From contig JAEKKN010000056.1 of NCBI GenBank assembly GCA_019510305.1, positions 1 through 62,342 on the forward strand: a DNA stretch of 62,342 nt. Direction: 5' to 3'. Positions within the stretch are counted from its first letter, which is position 1. Every line of letters starts with the position of its first letter. Of the stretch, positions 8,635 through 17,791 are shown piece by piece. A program made the position numbers and the translations under genes. The DNA comes from Microbacterium sp. (GTDB lineage: Bacteria; Actinomycetota; Actinomycetes; Actinomycetales; Microbacteriaceae). The notes under the pieces are model-generated. The model worked only from the letters and a program-made list of their open reading frames with translations. It did no database searches and was not told the origin of the DNA.

Positions 8635-9554
8635 TCTCTGATCTCGCCGACCGTCTCGGCCTCGCCCCCGGGGCGCGCGCCATCATCATCAATGCGGATG
8701 ACTTCGGCATGTGCCATGCGGCCAACTCGGCGATCGCCGAGCTGCTGGACGGAGGCGGCGCGGATTCGGCGACCATCATGGTGCCGTGCGCGTGGTCGCC
8801 GGAGGCGCTCGCGTTCGCCGCCTCGCGCACCGACCTCGACATCGGCGTGCACCTGGTGCTGACCAGCGAGTGGCGCCGCTACCGCTGGCGTCCGCTCACG
8901 GGGACGGCGACGACCCTGGTCGATGCCGACGGCTTCTTCCCGACCGATGTCGTGTCCGTCGAGGAGCTCGCCTCCGAGGCAGACGTCGAGGCCGAGATCA
9001 CGGCACAGCTGCAGGCGGCTCTCGACGCCGGGGTCGACGTCACGCACCTCGACAACCACATGGGCTCGGTGTACGGACTCGCCACCGGACGCGACTTCCT
9101 CACTCCGGTGTTCGCGCTCGCCGCGCAGCACGGTCTGCCGTTCCGGCTGCCGCGCAGCATGGACGGAGTGGGGGTGGATCCCGAGCTTCAGCACCTGCTC
9201 GACAGGGCCACCGCGGCCGCCGAGGCGGCCGGCGTCGAGATCATCGACAGGCTGTGGTCGCACCCCTTCGAGCTGATCGGCGAGGGGACGCCGGACGAGG
9301 AGACCTACGAGCAGGTGCGCGACGGCTTCATCGCCCTCCTGCGGGCCGTGCCCGCCGGCGTCACCGAGATCTACCTGCACCCGATGGTCGACGACGACGA
9401 GCTGCGCGCTGCCGTCGACTTCGCCGCAGCCAAGCGCGGCTACGAGCGGCGGCTCCTCGCCGACCCCGCGGTGCTCCAGGCCATCGCCGATGAAGGGCTC
9501 GTGCGCATCGGCTGGCGTGACCTGCGCGACCTGCAGCGGGCTGCTGCGCGATGA
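8631..9554 (+). CDS. ChbG/YdjC-family carbohydrate deacetylase
   Basis: A 307-residue member of the ChbG/YdjC fold, which removes acetyl groups from N-acetylated oligosaccharides such as chitooligosaccharides using a divalent metal. Diagnostic segments are IIINADDFGMCHAANSAI (about 18-35, with the catalytic/metal Asp pair), DIGVHLVLTSEW (about 73-84, metal His) and VTHLDNHMGSVYG (about 138-150, second metal His). The start has AGGAGC upstream and overlaps the ROK gene by 4 bp; the end overlaps the symporter gene by 4 bp. The three genes form one unit that could import and deacetylate an acetylated glycoside; the exact sugar is unknown. Confidence 0.9.
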   Translation: MISDLADRLGLAPGARAIIINADDFGMCHAANSAIAELLDGGGADSATIMVPCAWSPEALAFAASRTDLDIGVHLVLTSEWRRYRWRPLTGTATTLVDADGFFPTDVVSVEELASEADVEAEITAQLQAALDAGVDVTHLDNHMGSVYGLATGRDFLTPVFALAAQHGLPFRLPRSMDGVGVDPELQHLLDRATAAAEAAGVEIIDRLWSHPFELIGEGTPDEETYEQVRDGFIALLRAVPAGVTEIYLHPMVDDDELRAAVDFAAAKRGYERRLLADPAVLQAIADEGLVRIGWRDLRDLQRAAAR

Positions 9555-10891
9555 ACGGTTCGGCCGGCCCCCGCGGCCTCGCCGGCATCCGCGACCGCCG
9601 TCTCGACGCCGCGCCCACCCGCGCCCAGTCGATCGCCTTCGGGGCCTCCGGTTTCCCGACTCAGCTCATGGCGCAGACCTTCTCGGCCTTCGTCGTCTAC
9701 TTCTACGTCACCCATCTCGGCGTGCCGCCCACCTGGGTGGCCGGAGCGATGATCGTCCACGGCGTTCTGAACGCCGCACTCAACCCGGTGGTCGGCGCTC
9801 TCTCCGATCGCATTCGCACTCCCTGGGGCCGCCGCATCCCGTGGATCGGCCTCGGCATCGTGCCGCTCGTGGTGGCGTTCGCCCTGGTCTGGATGCCGCC
9901 AGCCCTGTCGCCCGGCGGCATGATCGTGTGGTTCCTCGTGGTCGTCGCGGTCTACGACATCGCGTTCGTGGTGGTCGTGCTGAACATCTCGGCACTGTTC
10001 CCGGAAATCTTCCGCACGACAGAGGAACGCGCACGCGGCAACGTGCCGCGGCAGATCTTCGCGATCCTCGGCATGGTGCTCGGGACGGCGGGTGCACCAG
10101 CGCTCTACGGCTGGATCGGGTGGCCGGGCATGGCGCTCGCGCTGGGCGGGGTCTGCCTGGTGATGCTGCTGTGGTCGTTCGCCGGAGGGATGATCGAGCG
10201 GGCGGTTCCTGAGGCGGCGTCCGAGGCGATGTCGTGGCAGAGCCAACTGCGCTTCACGTTCGCGAACCGCGCGTTCGTTCCGTATGTGCTCGGTTCGCTG
10301 TTCGTGCAGACCTCGATCGCGGTGATCCTCGCGGCGATCCCGTTCTACGTGCGCTACTCGCTGCACGCGGCAGAGGGCGACGGCAGCGTGCTGCTCGCCG
10401 CGATCTTCGTCACCGCGATCCCGTCGATCCTGCTGTGGAGCGCGGTCGTCAGACGCACCTCGCCCCGCACCGCCGTGCTCTGGAGCGTCGCCGTCTTCGG
10501 CGTCGCGGTGCTCGGCTACCTGCTGCCCGCATCGGTGCTCGCGGCCGCCCTCGTCGGCGTCGCGGTCGGCGTGGGCGTGGGCGGTCTGCTGCAGCTTCTC
10601 GAGGTCATGCTGGGGCAGATCATCGACGAGGATGCCGTGCGCACAGGTCACCGGCGCGAAGGCGCCTTCTTCGGCGTGAACGGCTTCGTCGTGCGCGGCT
10701 CGGTCGTCCTGCAGGCGATCGTCGCAGCCGCGGTGCTGACGGCATCCGGCTTCGACGCGTCACGGGGAGACGCCCAGGCCGAGACCATCGACGGCGGCAT
10801 CCGCATCATGCTCGCCGTCGTCCCGCTCGGTTTCACCGCCCTCGCCTGGCTGTGCTTCTGGCTCTACCCGATCCGCACCCGCGACCTCTGA
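9551..10891 (+). CDS. GPH-family (MFS) sugar:cation symporter
   Basis: A 446-residue transporter with about 12 hydrophobic segments. GPH features include an early region with FGASGFPTQLMAQTFSAF and the cytoplasmic loop GALSDRIRTPWGRRIPWI (about 77-94), matching the family's SDrtrtrwGrrRpy motif, with a related charged loop midway. Members carry glycosides, pentosides or uronides with Na+ or H+. It overlaps the deacetylase gene by 4 bp and is the last gene of the ROK-deacetylase-symporter operon. It is followed by a repeat and a large hairpin before the convergent gal operon. Confidence 0.9.
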   Translation: MNGSAGPRGLAGIRDRRLDAAPTRAQSIAFGASGFPTQLMAQTFSAFVVYFYVTHLGVPPTWVAGAMIVHGVLNAALNPVVGALSDRIRTPWGRRIPWIGLGIVPLVVAFALVWMPPALSPGGMIVWFLVVVAVYDIAFVVVVLNISALFPEIFRTTEERARGNVPRQIFAILGMVLGTAGAPALYGWIGWPGMALALGGVCLVMLLWSFAGGMIERAVPEAASEAMSWQSQLRFTFANRAFVPYVLGSLFVQTSIAVILAAIPFYVRYSLHAAEGDGSVLLAAIFVTAIPSILLWSAVVRRTSPRTAVLWSVAVFGVAVLGYLLPASVLAAALVGVAVGVGVGGLLQLLEVMLGQIIDEDAVRTGHRREGAFFGVNGFVVRGSVVLQAIVAAAVLTASGFDASRGDAQAETIDGGIRIMLAVVPLGFTALAWLCFWLYPIRTRDL

Positions 10892-10933
10892 GCCGACGAC
10901 GCGCCCGCTCCTTTCCGCCCCGTCGCTGACTCC

Positions 10934-10974
10934 GCGTTTCGTCTCGGTCGCTGCGCTCCCTCGCTCAACGACCG
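10934..10974 (-). repeat. Copy of the GTTGAGCGAG-type dispersed repeat
   Basis: Read on the minus strand it starts GGTCGTTGAGCGAGGGAGCG and ends in GAGACGAAACGC. It belongs to the same repeat family seen at 31691-31768, 60313-60411 and, in frame inside a gene, 61531-61566. It sits in the convergent gap after the symporter gene. Confidence 0.75.
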
Positions 10975-11031
10975 GCGGCGCGAGCCTGTCCAGCGAGGAC
11001 CCACCGCGCCCCACACGGAACATGAGGCGGA

Positions 11032-11113
11032 GGGATTGCTTTGTCGGGCAAATCGGGAAAGGGGCCCCGCTTGCGGGGAAAGGGTCCCGCTCTTTGCCCG
11101 ACAAAGCAATCCC
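11032..11113. repeat. 82-bp palindromic element with perfect 21-bp inverted ends
   Basis: The left arm 11032-11052 (GGGATTGCTTTGTCGGGCAA plus A) is the exact reverse complement of 11093-11113. Inside, a second hairpin is nested (CCCCGC-TT-GCGGGG, with GGGA/TCCC outside it, separated by purine-rich bulges). GGA flanks both ends (11029-11031 and 11114-11116), which could be a 3-bp target duplication. It lies between the convergent symporter and galE genes and could end transcription from both sides, or be a MITE/REP-like mobile element. Confidence 0.7.
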
Positions 11114-11124
11114 GGAGCCGGTAG

Positions 11125-12105
11125 TCAGGAGGAAGCGGCCCGCCGAGCCTCCCAGCCCGTGCGCACCATCTCGTCGACCGTGTAGCGCATCTTCCAGTCG
11201 AGGTCGCGCGCAGCGAGCTCGCCGGTGGCGACGATGCGGTCGGGGTCGCCGGCGCGGCGCGGTCCGATCTCAGGGGTGAAGTCGATGCCGGTGACGCGAG
11301 CCATGGCATCCATGATCTGTCGCACGCTCAGGCCGTCGCCCGAGCCGAGGTTGTACGCCGCTTCGATCGGCTCTCCCGCGGCGAGGCGCTGCGCGGCGGC
11401 AACGTGGGCCGCCGCGATGTCGCCCACGTGCACGTAGTCGCGCACGTTGGTGCCGTCTTCGGTGTCGTAGTCGTCGCCGTTGATGCGGGGGGTCTCACCG
11501 GCGATGAGCTTCTCGAAGACGATGGGGAACAGGTTGTGCGGGCTCACGTCGTACACCGCCGGATCAGCGGATCCCACGACGTTGAAATAGCGCAGCGAGG
11601 TGTGGCGCAGCGGCTTCTCGGACTCGGCGGTCGCCACGGCCTGGTCGCGCAGCAGCCATTCGCCGATGAGCTTCGACTCGCCGTACGGGCTTGCAGGCCT
11701 CTTCTCGGTGTCCTCCACCACGAGCGGCGCATCGGGAGTGCCGAACACGGCGGCCGACGAGGAGAACACGATGTTCGCGACGCCCGCGGACTGCATGGCT
11801 TCGAGAACCACGCGGGTGCCCTCGACGTTCTGCGCGTAGGTGTGCAGAGGACGCTGCACCGAGACGCCCGCGTACTTGAAGCCGGCGACATGGATCACGC
11901 CGGTCGCCCCGTGCTCGCGGAGCGTCTTCTCGACCAGCTCCCGGTCGAGGATCGAACCACGGACGAACGGCACGCCCTCGGGAACGAACGATGCCACACC
12001 GCTGGAGAGGTCGTCGATGACGACGGGGGAGAGCCCGGCGTCCGCCAGTGCCCTGACGACGTGCGATCCGATGTAGCCAGCGCCGCCGGTGACGATCCAG
12101 GACAT
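11125..12105 (-). CDS. galE: UDP-glucose 4-epimerase
   Basis: Interconverts UDP-galactose and UDP-glucose in the Leloir pathway. The 326-residue short-chain dehydrogenase-fold protein has the NAD motif TGGAGYIGSH (6-15), the FKYAGVSVQRP segment typical of GalE, the catalytic YGESK with Tyr141 and Lys145, and SLRYFNVVGS. The ATG at 12105 has AAAGGAGAAG upstream. It is the third gene of the galT-galK-galE operon, 40 bp after galK. Confidence 0.96.
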   Translation of the reverse strand: MSWIVTGGAGYIGSHVVRALADAGLSPVVIDDLSSGVASFVPEGVPFVRGSILDRELVEKTLREHGATGVIHVAGFKYAGVSVQRPLHTYAQNVEGTRVVLEAMQSAGVANIVFSSSAAVFGTPDAPLVVEDTEKRPASPYGESKLIGEWLLRDQAVATAESEKPLRHTSLRYFNVVGSADPAVYDVSPHNLFPIVFEKLIAGETPRINGDDYDTEDGTNVRDYVHVGDIAAAHVAAAQRLAAGEPIEAAYNLGSGDGLSVRQIMDAMARVTGIDFTPEIGPRRAGDPDRIVATGELAARDLDWKMRYTVDEMVRTGWEARRAASS

Positions 12106-12145
12106 GCTTCTCCTTTAGAACGGGGGAGGTAGAGTGGTCATTCTC

Positions 12146-13350
<1,205 letters not shown>

Positions 13351-13354
<4 letters not shown>

Positions 13355-14526
13355 GCGTGTGCTCTCTCGACGGCTTCGCGGATGCGGGCTGCGCCTTGCT
13401 CGGGGGTGACTTCTGCGGCCCAGGCCCACATGGCGGCCTCGGATCCGGCGAGGAACTTCAGCTTGTCAGCGGCACGACGAGGGCTGGTGAGCTGCAGGTG
13501 CAGGCGCACGCTGTCGCGACCGACGTTGACGGGGGCCTGATGCCAGGCTGCGATGTACGGGGTCGGTGTCTCGTACAGCGCGTCGACGCCGCGCAGCAGG
13601 CGCAGGTAGAGGGGAGCGAGCTCGTCCCTCTCGGCCTCCGTCGTCTCCGCGAAATCGGGTACGTGGCGGTGCGGCATCAGGTGCACCTCGAGCGGCCAGC
13701 GCGCCGCGAACGGCACGAACGCCGTCCAGTGCTCGCCCTGGAAGACGACGCGCTCCGAGCCCTGCTCGAAGTCGAGGATGTGCTGGAACAGGTCCGGTGC
13801 CGTGCGGTCGATGCTGTCGAGCAGTCGGGTGGTGCGCGGGGTCACGTAGGGGTACGCGTAGATCTGGCCGTGGGGGTGCGGCAGGGTCACGCCGATCGCC
13901 TCGCCGCGGTTCTCGAACGGGAACACCTGCTCGATCCCGGGGAGCTGCGAGAGGGCCGCGGTGCGGTCGGCCCACGCTTCGATCACGGTGCGAGCCCGGG
14001 TGACGCTCTGGGTGCCGAAGGAGCCGGAGTGCTCGGGACTGAAGCAGACCACCTCGCAGCGGCCGACCGAGGTGCGGGTGCGACCGAGGCCGAGCGCGGC
14101 GAGGTCGTCGAGGCCGCGCGGCGGGTTGCTCGCCGCCGGAGCGCCTCCGGTCGCCTCCGCGAGTGCGGGGCCGAAGGCCGGCGACTTGTTCTCGAACACG
14201 GCGACGTCGTAGAGCGACGGCACCTCGGAGGGGTTCGTCGGCGTCTGCGGAGCGAGCGGGTCTGCGTCGGCGCTCGGCATCATGACCCGGTTCTGGCGAT
14301 TCGCGGCGACCGTGATCCAGTCGCCGGTGAGCACGTCGAGTCGCATGGTCGCCGACTCGGGACGCGGATCGAGGATGCGGGCGTCGACCGAGCGCTCGGC
14401 ATCGAGCGTGGTGTCCGGGTCGTCGTAGTAGATGAGGTCGCGGCCGTCGGCGAGAGTCGTGGCGCGCTTGGTGACGCCGGCGGAGAGCGTCTCGGTCCGG
14501 GTGTCGGAAGGTTCGTGCGTGTTCAC
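13351..14526 (-). CDS. galT: Galactose-1-phosphate uridylyltransferase
   Basis: Exchanges UMP between UDP-glucose and galactose 1-phosphate (HIT superfamily), 391 residues. The active-site motif HPHGQ is at 217-221, in the wider segment RGEAIGVTLPHPHGQIYAY; the upstream VVCFSPEHSGSFG is also conserved. The GTG start at 14526 is chosen because a promoter-like -10 ends six bases upstream and a longer frame to 14637 would run through the promoter and the lacI-type gene. No ribosome site is present, so the message is probably leaderless. It leads the operon and overlaps galK by 4 bp. Confidence 0.93.
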
Positions 14527-14534
14527 GTAAACAT
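14519..14534. promoter_or_regulatory. LacI-type operator O1 at the galT start
   Basis: GTGTTCACGTAAACAT, an imperfect palindrome around the central CG expected for LacI-family sites. It covers the predicted transcription and translation start of galT and shares GTGWTNACGTNAACAY with the site 30 bp away. Confidence 0.6.
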
Positions 14535-14561
14535 GGTCGCACAGCACCGTGATAACGTCAA
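14533..14561 (-). promoter_or_regulatory. Predicted gal operon promoter (leaderless)
   Basis: TTGACG (14561-14556), 17 bp, GACCAT (14538-14533), then six bases to the GTG start of galT. The -35 lies in the second operator and the start point in the first, so repressor binding would block polymerase directly. Confidence 0.6.
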
Positions 14562-14564
14562 CAC
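14549..14564. promoter_or_regulatory. LacI-type operator O2 in the gal-lacI intergenic region
   Basis: GTGATAACGTCAACAC, matching its own reverse complement at 12 of 16 positions and sharing GTGWTNACGTNAACAY with O1. Centre-to-centre spacing to O1 is 30 bp. It overlaps the galT -35 and lies 15 bp upstream of the divergent regulator's ATG, so autoregulation is likely. Confidence 0.6.
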
Positions 14565-14579
14565 GGAAAGGGGCACGCG

Positions 14580-15602
14580 ATGAGCATCGACGATCTCGGT
14601 ATTGACCCGGTGGAGCCACGACGACGCCGCGCGGCAACCGGTCGGGTCTCGATGGCGATGGTCGCCGAGCGGGCCGGGGTGTCGGGGCAGACCGTCTCGC
14701 GCGTCGTGAACGACAGCCCGCGCGTCGATCCCGATACTCGGGCGCGAGTCGAGAAGGCCATGGCCGAGCTCGACTACCGCCCGCACCGCGCCGCCCGCGC
14801 CCTGCGCACCGGTCGTTCGAAGACCATCGGACTCGTGGTCACGACCCTCGCCACGGTCGGCAACTCGCGCATGCTGCAGGCCACGGCGGAGGCCGCGGCC
14901 GAGCGGGGCTACGCGCTCACACTCGTCACCGCGTCGCACGGCGTGGCCTCGGCGTTCCAGAGCCTCGCCGAACAGGAGGTCGACGGCGCGATCGTGCTGA
15001 ACGAGGCCTCCGCACAGGTTGCGACGGCTGAGCGGCCGAGCGGGCTGAGACTCGTCGTGGTCGATGCCGCCACGGACGCGGGATTCGTCGCCGTGCACAG
15101 CGATCACGCAGGCGGAGCCGCCGCCGCCACCGCCCATCTGCTCTCCGCGGGGCACGCGGTCGTGCATCACCTCGCCGGGCCCGTCGACTCGTTCGCCGCC
15201 GCCGAACGCGAGCGCGGCTGGCTCGAGACGCTCGCCGCCGCGGGGGTCGATGCGCCCGAGCCTGCTCGCGGCGACTGGAGCGCCGAGTCCGGTCATGCGG
15301 CGGGCGACGCGCTGAGCGCGGCATCCGCCGTCTTCTGTGCCAATGATCAGATGGCGCTCGGCCTGTTGCGTGCCCTCGCCGAGCGCGGCCGCCGGGTACC
15401 AGAGGACGTCGCGGTCATCGGCTTCGACGACGTGCCGGATGCCGCGAACTACCGACCACCGTTGACGACGATCAGGCAGGACTTCACCGCCCTCGCGCAG
15501 CGCGCGGTCGACGCGCTCGTGAACGAGATCGAAGGGGCGGGTGCGGCCTCAGGCCCTGTGGTGGTGCCGACGACCCTGGTCGAGCGCACGAGCACTCGCT
15601 GA
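14580..15602 (+). CDS. LacI-family regulator of the gal operon
   Basis: A 340-residue repressor. The helix-turn-helix is MAMVAERAGVSGQTVSRVVN (about 25-44), with the hinge helix HRAARALRTGRSKTIGLVV, and a periplasmic-binding-protein-like sensor domain ending VIGFDDVPDAANYRPPLTTI. The ATG at 14580 has AAAGGGG upstream. It is divergent from galT with two matching operators between them, so it most likely represses galTKE and itself. The inducer is presumably galactose or a galactoside (inference from context). Confidence 0.92.
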   Translation: MSIDDLGIDPVEPRRRRAATGRVSMAMVAERAGVSGQTVSRVVNDSPRVDPDTRARVEKAMAELDYRPHRAARALRTGRSKTIGLVVTTLATVGNSRMLQATAEAAAERGYALTLVTASHGVASAFQSLAEQEVDGAIVLNEASAQVATAERPSGLRLVVVDAATDAGFVAVHSDHAGGAAAATAHLLSAGHAVVHHLAGPVDSFAAAERERGWLETLAAAGVDAPEPARGDWSAESGHAAGDALSAASAVFCANDQMALGLLRALAERGRRVPEDVAVIGFDDVPDAANYRPPLTTIRQDFTALAQRAVDALVNEIEGAGAASGPVVVPTTLVERTSTR

Positions 15603-15635
15603 CCCGCAACTGCGCGCGCCGATGCGGCGTCGGCG

Positions 15636-16175
15636 TCAGAGCTGGGACTGCACCCAGACGAACGCGTGATTGATGTCGTCGTCAGTGTTCGTGATCGTCA
15701 AGCGCTCCATGAGCACTCTCGGGTCGATCATCCCGGCCTCGATGAGATCGCCGACGAACAGCCGGTCTTTGTCGCGGTTGGCGATGATCTTCGCCACGCA
15801 GAGGTCATGCGGATCGAGACAGAGCCCGAGCACCTCGACACCATCACGCAAGCGGCGAGCGGGCACTTCGACCAGGCGTTCTTCCCACCCCTGCGGAAGA
15901 GTTGCGGTCTTGCGTCCCACACCGTCCACGTAGAACCCGTGCGTCTGGTGGAACTCGCTCATCTCGCCGATCACGTCCAGTCGGCGCGCGAGAGTCTCGG
16001 CATCGTCATCCGACACCGGAAAGATGTCGATCTCAGGGGAGAGCGTCGCGGATGTCGGAAGCTCGTTCTCGCCCCAGGTGCCGAGGACCGATTGGCTTCC
16101 GATGATGATGATCCTGTCGGATTGCACGATCTCGCACGCGGCTCGGATCGCGTGCTCGAGCTCACTCCGCTGCAT
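15636..16175 (-). CDS. Nucleotidyltransferase-like protein (DUF6036-type)
   Basis: A 179-residue protein whose N-terminal part resembles a minimal nucleotidyltransferase: RIIIIGSQSVLGTWGE (about 21-36) gives the GS motif and SPEIDIFPVSDD (about 47-58) the acidic strand that would hold metal. The C-terminal part has LCLDPHDLCVAKIIANRDKD, typical of the toxin-like nucleotidyltransferases of AbiEii and related groups. It overlaps the upstream 110-residue gene by 14 bp, so the two are translated as a pair. The pair stands alone between the gal operon regulator and another sugar locus. A toxin-antitoxin or stress role is plausible but unproven. Confidence 0.7.
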   Translation of the reverse strand: MQRSELEHAIRAACEIVQSDRIIIIGSQSVLGTWGENELPTSATLSPEIDIFPVSDDDAETLARRLDVIGEMSEFHQTHGFYVDGVGRKTATLPQGWEERLVEVPARRLRDGVEVLGLCLDPHDLCVAKIIANRDKDRLFVGDLIEAGMIDPRVLMERLTITNTDDDINHAFVWVQSQL

Positions 16176-16494
16176 TCGAGTACACGCGATCCAGGATCAT
16201 GCGACGCTCATCCTGCCCCAGAACGCTGAGGAAGACGGTGGTGTTGCGCATGTCCATGCTGTGCTCGTCCTCGCCGATGAGAAGCTCTCGAAGGTGTCGC
16301 GTGTCAGACCGCTCGAGCGCCGCCACCCATTCATCGATCAGTTCGACGGCCCCGCCGTGCGCATGCTGTCGAACCTTCGAGGCACCATGCAGACCACTGA
16401 TCGTGACGTAAACGGGCGTCTCAGCCAGATGCTCGGCGACGGCTTCGTGCAGGGCCAGGCTCGTGTAGAACTTGCGATCGCGTCTGACGGACAT
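16162..16494 (-). CDS. Uncharacterised 110-residue partner of the nucleotidyltransferase-like protein
   Basis: No recognised family. The N-terminus is basic (MSVRRDRKFYTSLALHEAVA) and is followed by a segment rich in His/Glu, then LRELLIGEDEHSMDMRNTTV and FLSVLGQDERRMILDRVY; the whole is predicted mostly helical with no membrane segment. The ATG at 16494 has AGGGAGG eight bases upstream. The 14-bp overlap with the downstream nucleotidyltransferase-like gene suggests the two products act together, with this smaller first gene in the position typical of an antitoxin or regulator. Function is unknown. Confidence 0.65.
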   Translation of the reverse strand: MSVRRDRKFYTSLALHEAVAEHLAETPVYVTISGLHGASKVRQHAHGGAVELIDEWVAALERSDTRHLRELLIGEDEHSMDMRNTTVFLSVLGQDERRMILDRVYSNAAE

Positions 16495-16553
16495 GGCGGG
16501 CCTCCCTGCTCTCATTATGCGCGACTTGAGTGCATCCCGGGTCGTCTGTCCGC

Positions 16554-17648
16554 CTATGCGTGACTGACTGGGGCCGTCGATTCGCGTGCATGCAGCGTCG
16601 GGCTCAAGGTGACCCGGTGCACAGGGCGCGAGGGATCGGCGAGACGCCGGGCGAGCAGATCGACCGCCGCAGCGCCGACCGCACCGCGTGGCGGGCTGAC
16701 TGCGGTGAGCGCCGGGGTGAACAGCTGGGCGACCTCATCGTCGTAGGCGATGACGGACAGGTCCTCCGGCACCGCGAGGCCACGGTTGAGAGCGATGTCG
16801 ATGAAGGCCATCGCCGCGGGGTCGGGGTGGATGAGCAGCCCGGTCGCGCCCTTCTCGAGCGCGGTGTCGATCGCGGCGTTCACGGCCGAGGTGAAGCCGG
16901 GGACGTTGCGATCGGGGATCAGGCTCTCGAAGTGGGCGTCGGCGCCCAGTTCGAGTTCCTCGCACGCAGCGGCCCACCCCTTCACGACCTTGCGGCCGGT
17001 GGGGGAGTCGCGCGAGACGATCAGGCCGAGCCGTCGGTGGCCCAGTTCCGCAAGGTGTCTGGCAGCGAGCACGGCGCCGAACGCGTGGTCGGTCGTGACG
17101 CTCTCGACCGGTTCTCGCCCGGGGAGCACGACCGCATCGCGCTCGACGAACACGCTGGGGATGTCGGAGGAGGCGAGCCACTGCACCACGTCCTGCGCGT
17201 GGGCGGCGTCGGGGTTAGGGGCCACGATCAGGCCCCGGATGTCATCCGATGCCACGAGGCGCTCCAGGACCGGTCGCTCGTCCTGCAACTCGTACGAGGC
17301 CCCGCGGAGCACCAGGCGCAGGCCCCGGCGCTGCGCCTCGGCCTCCATGCCGCGGAAGACGCCGGGCCAGTAGTACGCGAGCGAGGGGACCAGCACGGCG
17401 ATGGCTCCGCCGGTCGCTGGGGCGGCGACCCCGGTCAGGGCGGGGGCGGATGCCGGCACTGCTCCGCCGTGCACGCGCTCGAGCCTGCCCTCCTCCTCGA
17501 GCTGCTGCAGATCTCGACGAAGGGTGACCGGGGCGACACCGAGTTCTTCGGTGAGCTGCGAGACCCGGACGATTCCGTCGCGTGCCAGAGCGGCGAGGAT
17601 GTGCGCATGGCGCGCCGGCGCCAGGGGCACGTGTTGCTGATCGGTCAT
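16554..17648 (-). CDS. Hybrid regulator: DeoR-type DNA-binding domain with LacI-type sugar-sensing domain
   Basis: A 364-residue regulator. Residues about 12-62 form a DeoR-family winged helix (HILAALARDGIVRVSQLTEE, then LGVAPVTLRRDLQQLEEEGR and VHGGAV). From about residue 85 the protein is a periplasmic-binding-protein-like sensor as in LacI/GalR (AIAVLVPSLAYYWPGVFRGM; later RHLAELGHRRLGLIVSRDSP and LSVIAYDDEVAQLFTPALTA). The ATG at 17648 is preceded after six bases by TATGCT, so the message is probably leaderless; longer in-frame starts would cross the divergent promoter. It faces the DUF2264-ABC operon and probably controls it. Confidence 0.88.
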   Translation of the reverse strand: MTDQQHVPLAPARHAHILAALARDGIVRVSQLTEELGVAPVTLRRDLQQLEEEGRLERVHGGAVPASAPALTGVAAPATGGAIAVLVPSLAYYWPGVFRGMEAEAQRRGLRLVLRGASYELQDERPVLERLVASDDIRGLIVAPNPDAAHAQDVVQWLASSDIPSVFVERDAVVLPGREPVESVTTDHAFGAVLAARHLAELGHRRLGLIVSRDSPTGRKVVKGWAAACEELELGADAHFESLIPDRNVPGFTSAVNAAIDTALEKGATGLLIHPDPAAMAFIDIALNRGLAVPEDLSVIAYDDEVAQLFTPALTAVSPPRGAVGAAAVDLLARRLADPSRPVHRVTLSPTLHARESTAPVSHA

Positions 17649-17662
17649 GGAATCAGCATAGC

Positions 17663-17711
17663 TGATCGAAAATGATCGAACACGATTAATTCGAGAGTTG
17701 TCTTGATCGAA
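17663..17711. promoter_or_regulatory. Three TGATCGAA repeats between divergent promoters, candidate operator
   Basis: TGATCGAA occurs at 17663-17670, 17673-17680 and 17704-17711; the first two are spaced 10 bp, one helical turn. Directly repeated sites are usual for DeoR-type proteins. They overlap the regulator's own promoter (-10 TATGCT at 17660-17655, minus strand) and precede GATAAT (17719-17724), a likely -10 for the operon starting at 17792. Confidence 0.5.
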
Positions 17712-17791
17712 ACAGGATGATAATCTCCAAACGATCGCGAACGGAGAAGCGCCGGACGCGTCCATCACAGCAGTGTTCAAAGGAGAAGTCT

